A DNA stretch of 64,000 nucleotides from Limnohabitans sp. Rim8 (GCA_945897465.1 CAMDFK010000007.1:62001-126000); one strand, 5' to 3'; positions 32,593-42,258 are shown, counted from the first letter of the stretch. Numbers and translations are program-made. Notes: generated by a model from the letters alone, not told the origin.

Positions 32593-33618
32593 TCACTGCG
32601 CCTTGGCGCCGGAGTCCTTTACCACTTTGGCCCACTTGACGATCTCGTTGGCTTGGTAGCGGGCCAGCTCTGCGGGGCTGGACAGCACCGGGTCGAGGCC
32701 CAGGGTCTTCAGGCGCTCTTGCACTTCGGGCAGCTTGAACACACGCAACACTTCGGCATTGAGCTTGTCGATCACGGGGCGAGGCACATTGGCCGGGGCA
32801 AACATGGCAAACCAGGTGGTGGCCTCAAAGCCGGGGACCGATTCGCCCACGGTGGGAATGTCTGGTGCGGCCGGTGAGCGGGTGGCCGTGGTTTGGGCCA
32901 GTGCGCGGATCTTGCCTTCTTTGGCCATGGGCAATGCAGAGGGCATGTTGTCAAACATGAGCTGGATGCTGCCGCCAATCAGGTCGGGAATGGCAAATTG
33001 ACGGCCTTTGTAGGGCACATGCTCCATGGTGGTGCCGGTGAGCGACTTGAAGAGTTCGCCCGAGACGTGCACCGAGGTGCCAATGCCAGGGGAGCCGAAC
33101 GAGAGTTTGTTGGGGTTGGCCTTCATGTAAGCGATCAGCTCGGGCACGTTTTTGACGGGCAAGGCGTTGTTGACCACCAGCAGGTTGGGGGCCGAGGCGA
33201 TCAGTGAGATGGGGCTGAAGTCTTTGACCATGTCATAGGGCATTTTTTCGTACAGCGCCCCGTTGATGGAATGGGTGCCCACCGTGCCCATGACGATGGT
33301 GTGGCCGTCGCCGGGCGATTTGGCCACGTTGTCCGCGCCAATGTTGCCGCCCGCGCCGGGCCGGTTGTCCACCACCACCGGGAAGCCCAGCTGGGCTTTT
33401 TCACTGAACAAGCGTGCCAAGATGTCGGGCGCTCCGCCCGATGGAAAGGTGACCACCAGGCGCAAGGGCTTGGTGGGAAAGGCTTGGGCCACAGCGCTGG
33501 TGGCGCTGAAGGCTCCCAGGCTCAGCAGCAAGAGGCTGAGGCCAACTTGCCGTTTGATGGGCGAGGCCAGTTGAGCACGGGTCGAAGTGATGCGAGAGCG
33601 GAAGTGGTTGATGGGCAT
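32593..33618 (-). CDS. Bug-family tripartite tricarboxylate transporter substrate-binding protein
   Basis: 341 aa. A signal peptide (1-45, cleavage after SAVAQA) leads to the mature start FPTKPLRLVVTFPSGGAPDILARLF, the signature of the Bug (TctC) family. The carboxylate-binding loops include PGAGGNIGADNVAKSPGDGHTIVMGT and the conserved HVPYKGRQFAIPDLIGGSIQLMFDN. The start has AAGGAG 10 bases upstream. Such proteins deliver organic acids to TctAB permeases or act as periplasmic sensors; Burkholderiales have many copies and often no adjacent permease, as here. Its gene faces the CaiB-family CoA-transferase gene, which often shares acid substrates with Bug proteins (inference). Confidence 0.9.
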   Translation of the reverse strand: MPINHFRSRITSTRAQLASPIKRQVGLSLLLLSLGAFSATSAVAQAFPTKPLRLVVTFPSGGAPDILARLFSEKAQLGFPVVVDNRPGAGGNIGADNVAKSPGDGHTIVMGTVGTHSINGALYEKMPYDMVKDFSPISLIASAPNLLVVNNALPVKNVPELIAYMKANPNKLSFGSPGIGTSVHVSGELFKSLTGTTMEHVPYKGRQFAIPDLIGGSIQLMFDNMPSALPMAKEGKIRALAQTTATRSPAAPDIPTVGESVPGFEATTWFAMFAPANVPRPVIDKLNAEVLRVFKLPEVQERLKTLGLDPVLSSPAELARYQANEIVKWAKVVKDSGAKAQ

Positions 33619-33811
33619 GGTGTGTCTCCTTGGGAGTTTTACTTTAGGACGCGAGGCCCTCGATGTGGAGGGTGAAAACCCTTTGCACCAGGCCCCAGGC
33701 TGTCATCTGCGTGACGCGCCAAACGGGTGCAAGCGCCAGGGTGCCTGGCTGTGTGCTTCGAATCGGCGGTGCATCAGGCCACAATGGCATCCACTGACCG
33801 ACTCACCGCAC

Positions 33812-34987
33812 ATGCCCTCCACACCCATCACCCGTCCCCTGCAAGCCTGGCAAGTCATGCTGGGAGGCATTTGCGGCCTGGTGCTGACCATTGGTCTGGC
33901 CCGTTTTGCCTACACGCCCTTGTTGCCCGCCTTGCAGGCACAAACTGGTTTGAACGATGCCGCAGCCGGGGGCTTGGCCGCCATCAATTACGCAGGCTAC
34001 ATCGTCGGGGCTTTGGTCACGGCCTGGATGGACGATGTGCGCTGGCGTCACCGTTTTTACAGCGCAGGCCTGTGGATGGCCTTGCTCACCACGGCGGCCA
34101 TGGCTTTATCGAGCTGGTTGCCCGCCTGGGGGCTGTGGCGCTTTTTGGGCGGTTTGTGTGGCGCCACGGGCATGTTGCTGGGTTCGGGCCTGGTGTTGGG
34201 TTGGCTCATGCGCCAAGGGCGACGGCCGGAGCTGGGGGTGTTGTTCATTGGTCTCGGGCTGGGCATTGTGGTGTCGGCGCTGGGTGCTTGGGTCTTGTCC
34301 GATATCTGGACGTTGTGGTCTGACCAGTGGCTGGCCTTTGCCGCGCTGGGCCTGGTTTTTTTTGTGCCCGCCTGGCTGTGGCGGCCCCCCGTGCCACCCG
34401 TGCCCACCGCCGCAGTGAGCGCCCAGGCGCAGCCGCAGGTCTCGCGCCGATGGATGGCGACCATGGCCATGAGTTATTTTGCGGCGGGCTGGGGCTTTGT
34501 CATCAGCGCCACCTTCACCGTGGCCATTGTCGAGCGCGAACCGGCTTTGGCCGGGCAGGGCGCCTTGGCTTGGGCGCTGGTGGGGCTGGCGGCCATGCCC
34601 GCTGTGTTTTTGTGGGACCGTGTGGCCAGAAAGTTGGGCGACATCCCGGCTTTGCTGCTGGCGTTTGGACTGCAGACCATGTCCATCGTGCTGCCGGCCT
34701 TGTCGGGATCACTGACCGCAGCGCTGGTCGGTGCTGTGGGTTATGGCGCGACCTTCATCGGCATTGTGAGCTTGACCCTGGCTCTGGTGGGGCGGCGAGC
34801 ACCCCAAAACCCGGGCAAGGCCATGGCCCGTTTGACCCTGAGTTACGGTGCTGCGCAAATGATCGCGCCCGTGGTGGCCGGGGCCATGGCGCAGGCCACG
34901 GGCAGTTTTAAAGGTGCTTTGTGGCTCACGGCCGCCGTCATGTTGGTGGGCATGGCGTTGCTCTTGGCATTGCCCAAAGAGGATTAA
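33812..34987 (+). CDS. MFS transporter, YbfB/YjiJ family
   Basis: 391 aa from the ATG at 33812 (MPSTPITRPLQAWQVMLGGICGLVLTIGLARFAYTPLLP), the start that best fits the family; the frame extends upstream to 33587. It has 12 hydrophobic helices in two halves, with the family's RFAYTPLLPALQAQ motif in helix 1 and MSYFAAGWGFVISATFTVAIVE at the start of the second half. YbfB/YjiJ transporters belong to the major facilitator superfamily; no substrate is assigned. It starts 193 bases from the divergent Bug gene and overlaps the convergent VOC gene by 4 bases. Confidence 0.87.
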   Translation: MPSTPITRPLQAWQVMLGGICGLVLTIGLARFAYTPLLPALQAQTGLNDAAAGGLAAINYAGYIVGALVTAWMDDVRWRHRFYSAGLWMALLTTAAMALSSWLPAWGLWRFLGGLCGATGMLLGSGLVLGWLMRQGRRPELGVLFIGLGLGIVVSALGAWVLSDIWTLWSDQWLAFAALGLVFFVPAWLWRPPVPPVPTAAVSAQAQPQVSRRWMATMAMSYFAAGWGFVISATFTVAIVEREPALAGQGALAWALVGLAAMPAVFLWDRVARKLGDIPALLLAFGLQTMSIVLPALSGSLTAALVGAVGYGATFIGIVSLTLALVGRRAPQNPGKAMARLTLSYGAAQMIAPVVAGAMAQATGSFKGALWLTAAVMLVGMALLLALPKED

Positions 34988-35691
34988 ATACCCAGGCTTT
35001 GCAGCTGCACCAGCCCTTTGGGGGTTTGCAGACTGGCTACCAGATTGGCCGGTCCGGTCTCGATGGCGATGTGGGCTAAACCGATGGCATCAAAGGCTGC
35101 TTGCAGCTTGGCACCGCTGGGGTGACTCACGGTGAGGCTTTGCAGCGTCACGCCCGAGCGGGGCAGGCTGTTGCGCGGGTGCAGGCGCAGCGGCTCGGTG
35201 GCATCGGGCTTGGCCCACTGGATCAGGGTGGGCAAGCAACCATTGAACAGCCGCTCGCCGTCTTCGCGCACAGTGATTTGCCAGTTGAGGGTGCCTTTGC
35301 TCGATTGGCGGCTGGCGTGCACCACCTGACCGCGCTCAATACCTTGTGTGCGCAGCACATGGCGGGCGGCTTTGACGTCCTCGGTGCTGCTGACAAAGTG
35401 GACCAGTCGGGGTCCTTGCGCCACCGCTTTTTGTAAAGTGAGGTTGTCCATGTCGAACCAGCGCGTCACCTGGGCGCGTTTGGGGATCACCGCCAATGGG
35501 TTGATGGCGATGATTTCGAAATAGGCCAGAGGAAATTGCGGCGAAGCAATTTTGAAAAGTCGGTTGTGAGTGCCGTATTTTTCATGCTCACCACCGGGGC
35601 CGGGGGTGATGCCCATGGTGTCCTCGCACCATTGCACGCCATCGTCCAGCGAGGCGGCCATCACCACCAAGTGATCAATTTGAGTTTTCAT
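34984..35691 (-). CDS. VOC-superfamily glyoxalase-like protein
   Basis: 235 aa from the ATG at 35691 (MKTQIDHLVVMAASLDDGVQWCEDTMGITPGPGGEHEKYGTHNRLFKIA), which makes the family start exactly; the frame extends to 35751. The N-terminal block matches the Glyoxalase_3-type vicinal-oxygen-chelate domain (H at the first metal ligand, then YFEIIAINP). It may bind a divalent metal; the substrate is unknown. It overlaps the MFS gene stop on the other strand by 4 bases and its start overlaps the NlpC/P60 gene stop by 4 bases, so it may be translated with the latter. Confidence 0.8.
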   Translation of the reverse strand: MKTQIDHLVVMAASLDDGVQWCEDTMGITPGPGGEHEKYGTHNRLFKIASPQFPLAYFEIIAINPLAVIPKRAQVTRWFDMDNLTLQKAVAQGPRLVHFVSSTEDVKAARHVLRTQGIERGQVVHASRQSSKGTLNWQITVREDGERLFNGCLPTLIQWAKPDATEPLRLHPRNSLPRSGVTLQSLTVSHPSGAKLQAAFDAIGLAHIAIETGPANLVASLQTPKGLVQLQSLGI

Positions 35692-36239
35692 GGATTGGCA
35701 TTGTCGCTGTTCATGGGCACTCGGCGTGCACCATTGAAGCGTTTTTGCCAATAAGCGCTGCGCATATCGTCAATGTTGACGGCTTTGCCTGCGCGCGGGG
35801 CGTGGATGAATTTGCCATCACCCACATAGATGCCCACATGGCTGAAGGCCCGACGCATGGTGTTGAAAAACACCAGATCACCGGGTTTGAGTTCGTCGCG
35901 TTCAATGACCTCTGTGGCCCGGGCCTGGTCAACGGCACGGCGCGGCAAAATTTGCCCGACCGATTTTTCGTAAAGGTGACGCACAAAGCCACTGCAATCA
36001 AAACCGGTGTTCTCGCTGTTGCCACCCCGGCGGTAGGGCACGCCCAACAAACCCATGGCCTGCTCCACCATGCCAGCGGCGTGGTCACTGGCCTTGTCCT
36101 TGACCACACTCATTTGGGAGCCAATTTGGGAGACCAGGCCGCGGTCATTGGAAACCACGGTTGGCGAGTCTTCGCTTGGAGATGACCAGGCGGGCAGGTT
36201 CAGGGTCAACAACAACGGTAAAAAAAGAATAGAACGCAT
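35688..36239 (-). CDS. NlpC/P60-family cell-wall hydrolase (C40 peptidase), secreted
   Basis: 183 aa. A signal peptide (1-19, ending PAWSS) is followed by the C40 peptidase domain (about 55-175): YRRGGNSENTGFDCSGFVRHLYEKSVG has the catalytic Cys82, SHVGIYVGDGKFIHAPRAGK gives His134 and His146. These enzymes cut peptide bonds in peptidoglycan stems. The start has a typical signal with no lipobox, so it is periplasmic or secreted. It is coupled to the VOC gene downstream and diverges from the isochorismatase-like gene (145 bases). Confidence 0.9.
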   Translation of the reverse strand: MRSILFLPLLLTLNLPAWSSPSEDSPTVVSNDRGLVSQIGSQMSVVKDKASDHAAGMVEQAMGLLGVPYRRGGNSENTGFDCSGFVRHLYEKSVGQILPRRAVDQARATEVIERDELKPGDLVFFNTMRRAFSHVGIYVGDGKFIHAPRAGKAVNIDDMRSAYWQKRFNGARRVPMNSDNANP

Positions 36240-36385
36240 GCTTGGGCAGCATAACGGATATTTTTGGCCTCAATGTTAGGGCTTGTACCGTGTCAGGTGA
36301 ATTGGGCCCTTCCTTGCCTCGCCGTTGATTTTCAGCCAACTCGTGTGCTGCGACAATTCTGCTCCAGTAACTCACAGGACAAAAC

Positions 36386-36991
36386 ATGCTGATCGATGCA
36401 GATGAAAGCCAATTGGTGCTGGTGGATTTTCAGACCCGTCTGAAGCCCGCCATGCTGGACGCGGACGCCGTTTGGGCCAACGCAGCGCGTCTGGCCACTT
36501 TGGCCCAGGCCCTCGATGTGCCCACCTGGGGCACCGAGCAAAACCCCTCGCGCTTGGGTGAAATGCCGCCGGAAATCCGCAGCCACTGCCGCCAAGTGCT
36601 GGCCAAGATGCAGTTCAGCGCCGTGGAAGAAGGCTTGGGCGAATGGCTGCAGCCCGAGCCGGTGCAGGCCCCGCGCGGCAATGCCCGCAGCTTGCCCAGA
36701 CATTTGCAAAAGCCCCAGCCCGGGGCCGAACCCCGCAAGACCATTGTTTTGGCTGGGTGCGAGGCCCACATTTGCTTGATGCAAACCGCCCTGGATTTGC
36801 TGGAAGACGAGTTTGAGGTGTGGGTGGTGACCGATGCCTGCAGCTCGCGCACCGAGCGCAACCGCGATGCGGCCTATGACCGCCTGGCAGGAGCCGGTGC
36901 CGAGCTGGTGACCGCCGAGATGGTGGCGTTTGAGTGGATCCGCACGGCTGAGCACCCCGATTTCAAGCTCTTGCAAAGCCTGTTCAAGTGA
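36386..36991 (+). CDS. Isochorismatase-family hydrolase
   Basis: 201 aa. The catalytic triad of the family can be placed: Asp14 in VLVDFQTRL, Lys74 in AKMQFSA and Cys130 in GCEAHICLMQTALDLL. The fold is the cysteine hydrolase family (YcaC-like); substrates range from isochorismate to nicotinamide and carbamates. Its sequence is closest in form to the YcaC group (hydrolases of unknown substrate). The ATG has AGGAC upstream (CACAGGACAAAACATG). It stands alone ahead of prpE on the same strand, with 173 bases between. Confidence 0.88.
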   Translation: MLIDADESQLVLVDFQTRLKPAMLDADAVWANAARLATLAQALDVPTWGTEQNPSRLGEMPPEIRSHCRQVLAKMQFSAVEEGLGEWLQPEPVQAPRGNARSLPRHLQKPQPGAEPRKTIVLAGCEAHICLMQTALDLLEDEFEVWVVTDACSSRTERNRDAAYDRLAGAGAELVTAEMVAFEWIRTAEHPDFKLLQSLFK

Positions 36992-37164
36992 CCAGCCCCA
37001 GCGGGCATGTCGCTGACCGCCCGTGCTGATGGCCTTTGATGCTGTGGGTTGAGTCAGCTTCTTGCAAGTCCTTTAGCCATAATTATGAATTCAGAAGTGC
37101 AGGGCGGTGCGTGAGCATCGCTGCCTTCCTTGGTTTCAATTTGGTGGGTTTTCAGGAGACATCC

Positions 37165-39063
37165 ATGGGCAATTTCGCAGAATTTCACGCCAGGTCGATC
37201 AACGACCGTGACGCTTTTTGGGCCGAGCAGGCCAAACTGGTGGACTGGAAGGTTCAGCCGCAGCAAATCTGTGATTACAGCAACCCGCCTTTTGCCAAGT
37301 GGTTTGTGGGTGGCGAAACCAATCTGTGCCACAACGCGGTGGACCGGCACCTGGCCGAGCGTGCCGATCAGCCTGCTTTGATCTTTGTGTCCACCGAGAC
37401 CGATCAGGAAAAAAACTACACCTACCGTGAGCTGCACGCCGAAGTGCAGCGCATGGCCGCCATCTTGCAAGACCTGGGCGTGGTCAAAGGCGACCGCGTG
37501 CTGATTTACATGCCCATGGTCGCCGAGGCGGCTTTTGCGATGCTGGCTTGCGTGCGCTTGGGCGCGATCCACTCGGTGGTGTTTGGTGGTTTTGCCTCGC
37601 ATTCGCTGGCCACCCGCATTGAAGACGCCTCGCCCAAAGTCATCATCAGCGCCGACGCAGGCTCGCGCGGTGGTAAAGCCGTCTCCTACAAGCCGCTGCT
37701 CGACGAAGCCATCCAACTCTCGGCCCACAAACCGGCCAACGTGGTCATGGTGGACCGCCAACTGGTTGCTTTCACGCCTGTGGCCGGCCGCGACGTGGAC
37801 TACGCCACCGAGCGGGCCAAGCACATCGATGCGGTCGTGCCGTGCGTGTGGGTTGAGTCCACCCACCCCAGCTACACGCTCTACACCTCCGGCACCACCG
37901 GCAAACCCAAAGGTGTGCAGCGCGACACAGGCGGCTACACCGTGGCTTTGGCCGCCAGCATCCCCAACGTCTTTGAAGGCAAGCCGGGCGGTACCTTTTT
38001 CTGCACCAGCGACATCGGCTGGGTGGTGGGCCACAGCTACATCATCTACGGCCCGCTGATCGGCGGCATGGCCACCATCTTGTACGAAGGCCTGCCGATC
38101 CGCCCCGATGGTGGCATCTGGTGGAGCCTGGTCGAGAAGTACAAAGTCCAGGTCATGTTCAGCGCCCCCACGGCCATTCGGGTGCTCAAAAAGCAGGACC
38201 CTGCGCTGCTGACCAAGTACGACCTGTCGAGCCTGCAGGCCCTGTTCCTGGCCGGTGAGCCGCTGGATGAGCCGACTGCCAAGTGGATTTCAGAAGGCCT
38301 GAACGGCAAAGCCATCATCGACAACTACTGGCAGACCGAAACCGGCTGGCCGATCCTGAGCATTTGCAACGGCGTAGAAAAAGCGCCCAGTAAGTTTGGC
38401 TCGCCCGGCAAGGCGATTTATGGCTACAACGTCAAGCTGGTCGACGACCAGACCGGCGAAGAGTTGACCGGCGCCAACCAAAAGGGTGTGTTGACCATTG
38501 AAGGCCCACTGCCCCCCGGCAACCTACAAACCATCTGGGGCGATGACGAGCGCTTCGTCAAGACTTACTGGAAAACTGTTCCCAACAAGCTGGTGTACAG
38601 CACCTTCGACTGGGCGGTGCGCGACGAAGACGGTTACTACTTCATCTTGGGCCGCACCGACGACGTGATCAACGTGGCCGGTCACCGACTGGGCACCCGA
38701 GAGATCGAAGAAAGCATCTCCAGCCACCCCAATGTGGCCGAAGTGGCGGTGGTCGGCGTGGCGGACCAACTCAAAGGGCAGGTGGCCATGGCGTTTGCGA
38801 TTGCCAAAGACACCTCGGGCCTGACGGACGCGGCAGCGCGTCTGAAGCTTGAAGGCGAAGTCATGAAGGTGGTGGATTCGCAACTGGGTGCGGTAGCCCG
38901 GCCCGCTCGTGTGTTCTTTGTCTCGGCCTTGCCCAAGACGCGCAGCGGCAAGTTGCTGCGCAGGGCCATTCAGGCCGTGGCCGAAGGTCGTGATCCGGGC
39001 GATCTGACCACCATGGACGATCCGACGGCTTTGCAGCAGATCGTTGACCAGATCAAAGGCTGA
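37165..39063 (+). CDS. prpE: Propionate-CoA ligase
   Basis: 632 aa from the ATG at 37165, which has AGGAGA 7 bases upstream and gives the family start MGNFAEFHARSINDRDAFW; upstream in-frame codons are not conserved. Motifs: YTSGTTGKPKGVQRDTGG (AMP-binding), YWQTETGWP, YSTFDWAVRDEDGYYFILGRTDDVINVAGHRLGTREIEE and the acetylatable lysine in PKTRSGKLLRRAI. It activates propionate to propionyl-CoA, with the highest similarity in form to PrpE rather than acetyl-CoA synthetase. It is a lone gene here, without the methylcitrate genes prpBC. A terminator follows directly. Confidence 0.93.
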   Translation: MGNFAEFHARSINDRDAFWAEQAKLVDWKVQPQQICDYSNPPFAKWFVGGETNLCHNAVDRHLAERADQPALIFVSTETDQEKNYTYRELHAEVQRMAAILQDLGVVKGDRVLIYMPMVAEAAFAMLACVRLGAIHSVVFGGFASHSLATRIEDASPKVIISADAGSRGGKAVSYKPLLDEAIQLSAHKPANVVMVDRQLVAFTPVAGRDVDYATERAKHIDAVVPCVWVESTHPSYTLYTSGTTGKPKGVQRDTGGYTVALAASIPNVFEGKPGGTFFCTSDIGWVVGHSYIIYGPLIGGMATILYEGLPIRPDGGIWWSLVEKYKVQVMFSAPTAIRVLKKQDPALLTKYDLSSLQALFLAGEPLDEPTAKWISEGLNGKAIIDNYWQTETGWPILSICNGVEKAPSKFGSPGKAIYGYNVKLVDDQTGEELTGANQKGVLTIEGPLPPGNLQTIWGDDERFVKTYWKTVPNKLVYSTFDWAVRDEDGYYFILGRTDDVINVAGHRLGTREIEESISSHPNVAEVAVVGVADQLKGQVAMAFAIAKDTSGLTDAAARLKLEGEVMKVVDSQLGAVARPARVFFVSALPKTRSGKLLRRAIQAVAEGRDPGDLTTMDDPTALQQIVDQIKG

Positions 39064-39082
39064 TGCCTTGAGGCATCCCACA

Positions 39083-39108
39083 GACCCCGCTTCGCCGGGG
39101 TCTTTTTT
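39083..39108 (+). terminator. Rho-independent terminator after prpE
   Basis: A GC-rich stem (GACCCCG 39083-39089 with CGGGGTC 39096-39102), loop CTTCGC and a T6 run (39103-39108) follow the prpE stop by 19 bases. A smaller 6-bp hairpin (GATGCC/GGCATC around 39062-39077) overlaps the stop codon itself. Confidence 0.9.
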
Positions 39109-39151
39109 GGCCTACAACCTTGTGCACGCCCAATTGGTGACGAATGTAAGT

Positions 39152-39178
39152 TTGACATTGGCCAAGGCGTGGCACAAT
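39152..39178 (+). promoter_or_regulatory. Candidate promoter of the sucA operon
   Basis: TTGACA at 39152-39157 is a perfect -35. The best -10-like sequences are CACAAT (39173-39178, spacer 15) or CAATGC two bases on (spacer 17). It leaves a 5' leader of about 115 bases before sucA, with GGAGGT at 39285-39290 as ribosome-binding site and a small TTTCCC/GGGAAA hairpin just before it. Confidence 0.5.
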
Positions 39179-39299
39179 GCACGCTGTACTCAGGCCCTTC
39201 CTTTGCCACAGTCGCATCCGCCAACCGGTTCAGCCGTGTCGCGGAAGGTAATTCTCACCCAACTAATGTTTCCCACAGGGAAACGGAGGTCAGCGAAAT

Positions 39300-42167
39300 A
39301 TGAGCGAGACTAATTCCGTCTACGCTGCCTACCAAGGCAACACCTACTTGTTCGGCGGCAACGCTCCGTACGTTGAAGAGATGTACGAAAACTACCTGGC
39401 CAACCCCGGTAGCGTCCCAGATTCTTGGCGTGAGTATTTCGACGCCCTCCAGCACGTTCCCGCCGTCGACGGCACCAACGCCAAAGACGTCCCCCACCTG
39501 CCAGTCATCAACGCTTTTGCCGAACGCGCCAAGTCCGGCGGCACCAAAGTCGTCATGGCCAGCGCCGATGTCGAGATGGGCCGCAAGCGCACCGCCGTTC
39601 AGCAGTTGATCGCTGCCTACCGCAACGTGGGCCAACGCTGGGCCGATTTGGACCCCTTGAAGCGCACCGAGCGCCCCAACATTCCTGACCTCGACCCCGC
39701 TTTCTTTGGCTTTTCGGATGCCGACCAGGAAACCGTGTTCGACACCAGCAACACCTTCTTCGGCAAAAACCGCATGTCCCTGCGCGAGCTGCTCAATGCG
39801 CTGCGCGAGACCTATTGCGGCACGATCGGGGCCGAGTACATGTACACCACCGAGCAGGCTGAAAAGCGCTGGTGGCAGCAAAAGCTCGAGAGCATCCGCA
39901 GCAAGCCCAATTTCACGGCCGATAAGAAAAAGCAGATCCTCGACCGCCTGACGGCTGCCGAAGGCCTGGAGCGCTACCTGCACACCAAATACGTGGGCCA
40001 AAAGCGCTTCTCGCTCGAAGGCGGTGAGAGCTTCATCGCCGCTATGGATGAGCTGATCCAGTCGGCCGGTGCCCAAGGCGTGCAGGAAGTCGTGATCGGC
40101 ATGGCCCACCGTGGTCGCCTGAACGTGCTGGTCAACACCATGGGCAAATTGCCCGCAGACCTGTTCGCCGAGTTCGACCACACCGCCCCCGAAGATCTGC
40201 CCGCAGGTGACGTGAAGTACCACCAAGGCTTCAGCTCCGACGTGAGCACGGCCGGTGGTCCAGTCCACTTGTCACTGGCGTTCAACCCCTCGCACCTGGA
40301 AATCGTGAACCCCGTGGTCGAAGGCTCGGTGCGTGCCCGCATGGACCGCCGCGATGACCCACTGGGTAAGCAAGTGCTGCCTGTGCTGGTGCACGGCGAT
40401 GCCGCTTTTGGTGGCCAGGGTGTGAACCAGGAAACCTTTGCGCTGGCCCAAACCCGTGGTTATTCCACAGGCGGCACGGTGCACATCATCATCAACAACC
40501 AGATTGGTTTCACCACCTCTGACCCCCGCGACATGCGTTCGAGCGTGTTTTGCACCGACATCGTCAAAATGGTCGAGGCCCCAGTGCTCCACGTCAACGG
40601 TGACGATCCGGAAGCCGTGGTCATGGCCGCGCAGTTGGCCCTTGAATACCGCATGACCTTCCGCAAGGACGTGGTGCTGGACGTGGTGTGCTTCCGGAAA
40701 CTGGGCCATAACGAGCAGGACACCCCAGCTCTGACCCAGCCGCTGATGTACAAAAAGATTGCGGCCCACCCTGGCACACGCAAACTGTTTGCCGACAAAC
40801 TGGCCGCACAAGGCTTGGGCGATACATTGGGCGAGGACATGGCCAAGGCCTACCGCGCAGCCCTCGATGCCGGCAAGAACACGACCGACCCCGTGTTGAC
40901 CAACTTCAAGACCAAGTTCACCGTGGACTGGTCGCCCTTCTTGGGCAAGAAGTGGACCGATGCGGGCGACACCGCCATTCCATTGGCCGAGTGGAAGCGC
41001 TTGGCTGAAAAAATCACGACCATCCCTGAATCGGTCACGCCACACCAGTTGGTCAAAAAGGTCTACGATGACCGTGCAGCCATGGGTCGAGGCGAAATCG
41101 CGGTGGATTGGGGCATGGGCGAGCACATGGCTTTTGCCTCTTTGGTGGCCAGTGGTTACCCCGTGCGCCTGTCGGGCGAGGACTGCGGCCGTGGCACCTT
41201 CACTCACCGCCACGCCGTCATTCACGATCAAAAGCGCGAAAAGTGGGACACCGGCACCTATGTGGCGCTGCAAAACGTGACCGACAAACAAGCGCCCTTC
41301 ACGGTGATCGACTCGATCCTGTCCGAAGAAGCGGTGCTGGCTTTTGAATACGGTTATGCATCGAATGACCCCAACACCTTGGTGATTTGGGAAGCGCAGT
41401 TCGGCGACTTTGCCAACGGCGCACAGGTGGTGATCGACCAGTTCATCGCCTCGGGCGAGGTCAAGTGGGGTCGTGTCAACGGCATCACCCTGATGCTGCC
41501 CCACGGCTACGAAGGTCAAGGCCCAGAGCACAGCTCGGCCCGCGTCGAGCGCTTCATGCAGCTGGCCGCCGACACCAACATGCAACTGGTGCAGCCCACC
41601 ACGGCCAGCCAGATCTTCCATGTGCTGCGTCGCCAGATGGTGCGCAACCTGCGCAAGCCCTTGGTCATCTTCACGCCCAAGTCGCTGCTGCGCAACAAGG
41701 ACGCGACATCACCCGTGTCCGAGTTCACGCATGGCAGTTTCCAGACCGTGATCCCCGAGAACAAAACGCTCAAGGCCGACAAGGTCAAGCGCGTGGTGGC
41801 TTGCTCGGGCAAGGTGTACTACGACCTGGTCAAGCACCGCGAAGCCAAGGTTGCCGACGACGTGGCCATCATCCGTGTCGAGCAGCTTTATCCGTTCCCG
41901 CACAAAGCGTTTGCGGCCGAGCTGAAAAAGTACCCCAACGCCACCGACATCGTGTGGTGCCAGGACGAGCCACAGAATCAGGGTGCATGGTTCTTCATCC
42001 AGCACAACATCCACGAAAACATGCAAACTGGCCAAAAGCTCGGTTATGCCGGTCGTGCCGCCTCCGCTTCTCCAGCGGTGGGTTACTCGCACCTGCACCA
42101 GGACCAGCAAAAGGCGCTGATTGAGGCGGCATTTGCCAAACTCAAAGGCTTCGTGCTGACCAAGTGA
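39300..42167 (+). CDS. sucA: 2-oxoglutarate dehydrogenase E1 component
   Basis: 955 aa. E1 decarboxylates 2-oxoglutarate with thiamine diphosphate and succinylates the lipoyl group of SucB in the TCA cycle. Markers: the N-terminal SucB-binding segment (YAAYQGNTYLFGGNAPYVEEMYENYLANPGSVPDSWREYF), GMAHRGRLNVLVN, the ThDP-binding block GDAAFGGQGVNQETFALAQ, VVCFRKLGHNEQDTPALTQPLMYKKI, and near the end YPFPHKAF and WCQDEPQNQGAWFFI. GGAGGT precedes the start by 9 bases. sucB follows after 91 bases that contain a strong hairpin. Confidence 0.98.
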   Translation: MSETNSVYAAYQGNTYLFGGNAPYVEEMYENYLANPGSVPDSWREYFDALQHVPAVDGTNAKDVPHLPVINAFAERAKSGGTKVVMASADVEMGRKRTAVQQLIAAYRNVGQRWADLDPLKRTERPNIPDLDPAFFGFSDADQETVFDTSNTFFGKNRMSLRELLNALRETYCGTIGAEYMYTTEQAEKRWWQQKLESIRSKPNFTADKKKQILDRLTAAEGLERYLHTKYVGQKRFSLEGGESFIAAMDELIQSAGAQGVQEVVIGMAHRGRLNVLVNTMGKLPADLFAEFDHTAPEDLPAGDVKYHQGFSSDVSTAGGPVHLSLAFNPSHLEIVNPVVEGSVRARMDRRDDPLGKQVLPVLVHGDAAFGGQGVNQETFALAQTRGYSTGGTVHIIINNQIGFTTSDPRDMRSSVFCTDIVKMVEAPVLHVNGDDPEAVVMAAQLALEYRMTFRKDVVLDVVCFRKLGHNEQDTPALTQPLMYKKIAAHPGTRKLFADKLAAQGLGDTLGEDMAKAYRAALDAGKNTTDPVLTNFKTKFTVDWSPFLGKKWTDAGDTAIPLAEWKRLAEKITTIPESVTPHQLVKKVYDDRAAMGRGEIAVDWGMGEHMAFASLVASGYPVRLSGEDCGRGTFTHRHAVIHDQKREKWDTGTYVALQNVTDKQAPFTVIDSILSEEAVLAFEYGYASNDPNTLVIWEAQFGDFANGAQVVIDQFIASGEVKWGRVNGITLMLPHGYEGQGPEHSSARVERFMQLAADTNMQLVQPTTASQIFHVLRRQMVRNLRKPLVIFTPKSLLRNKDATSPVSEFTHGSFQTVIPENKTLKADKVKRVVACSGKVYYDLVKHREAKVADDVAIIRVEQLYPFPHKAFAAELKKYPNATDIVWCQDEPQNQGAWFFIQHNIHENMQTGQKLGYAGRAASASPAVGYSHLHQDQQKALIEAAFAKLKGFVLTK

Positions 42168-42174
42168 TGCGGCT

Positions 42175-42200
42175 TCTGGCGCTGAGTGTTCAGCGCCAGA
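42175..42200. other. Perfect hairpin between sucA and sucB
   Basis: An 11-bp perfect inverted repeat (TCTGGCGCTGA 42175-42185 with 42190-42200) and loop GTGT lie just after the sucA stop. No T-run follows, so it is not a standard terminator. It may stabilise the sucA 3' end or set a processing point, changing the ratio of E1 to E2. Confidence 0.7.
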
Positions 42201-42258
42201 CCCTTCACCCACATCCTCCCGTACACCTTCCTAACGTACAACGCATAACGGAAAAATC

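Noticed and set aside
37075-37110. Possible promoter ahead of prpE (TTGCAA and TATGAA)
   Set aside because: Spacing and -10 match are poor; not different from chance in this gap.
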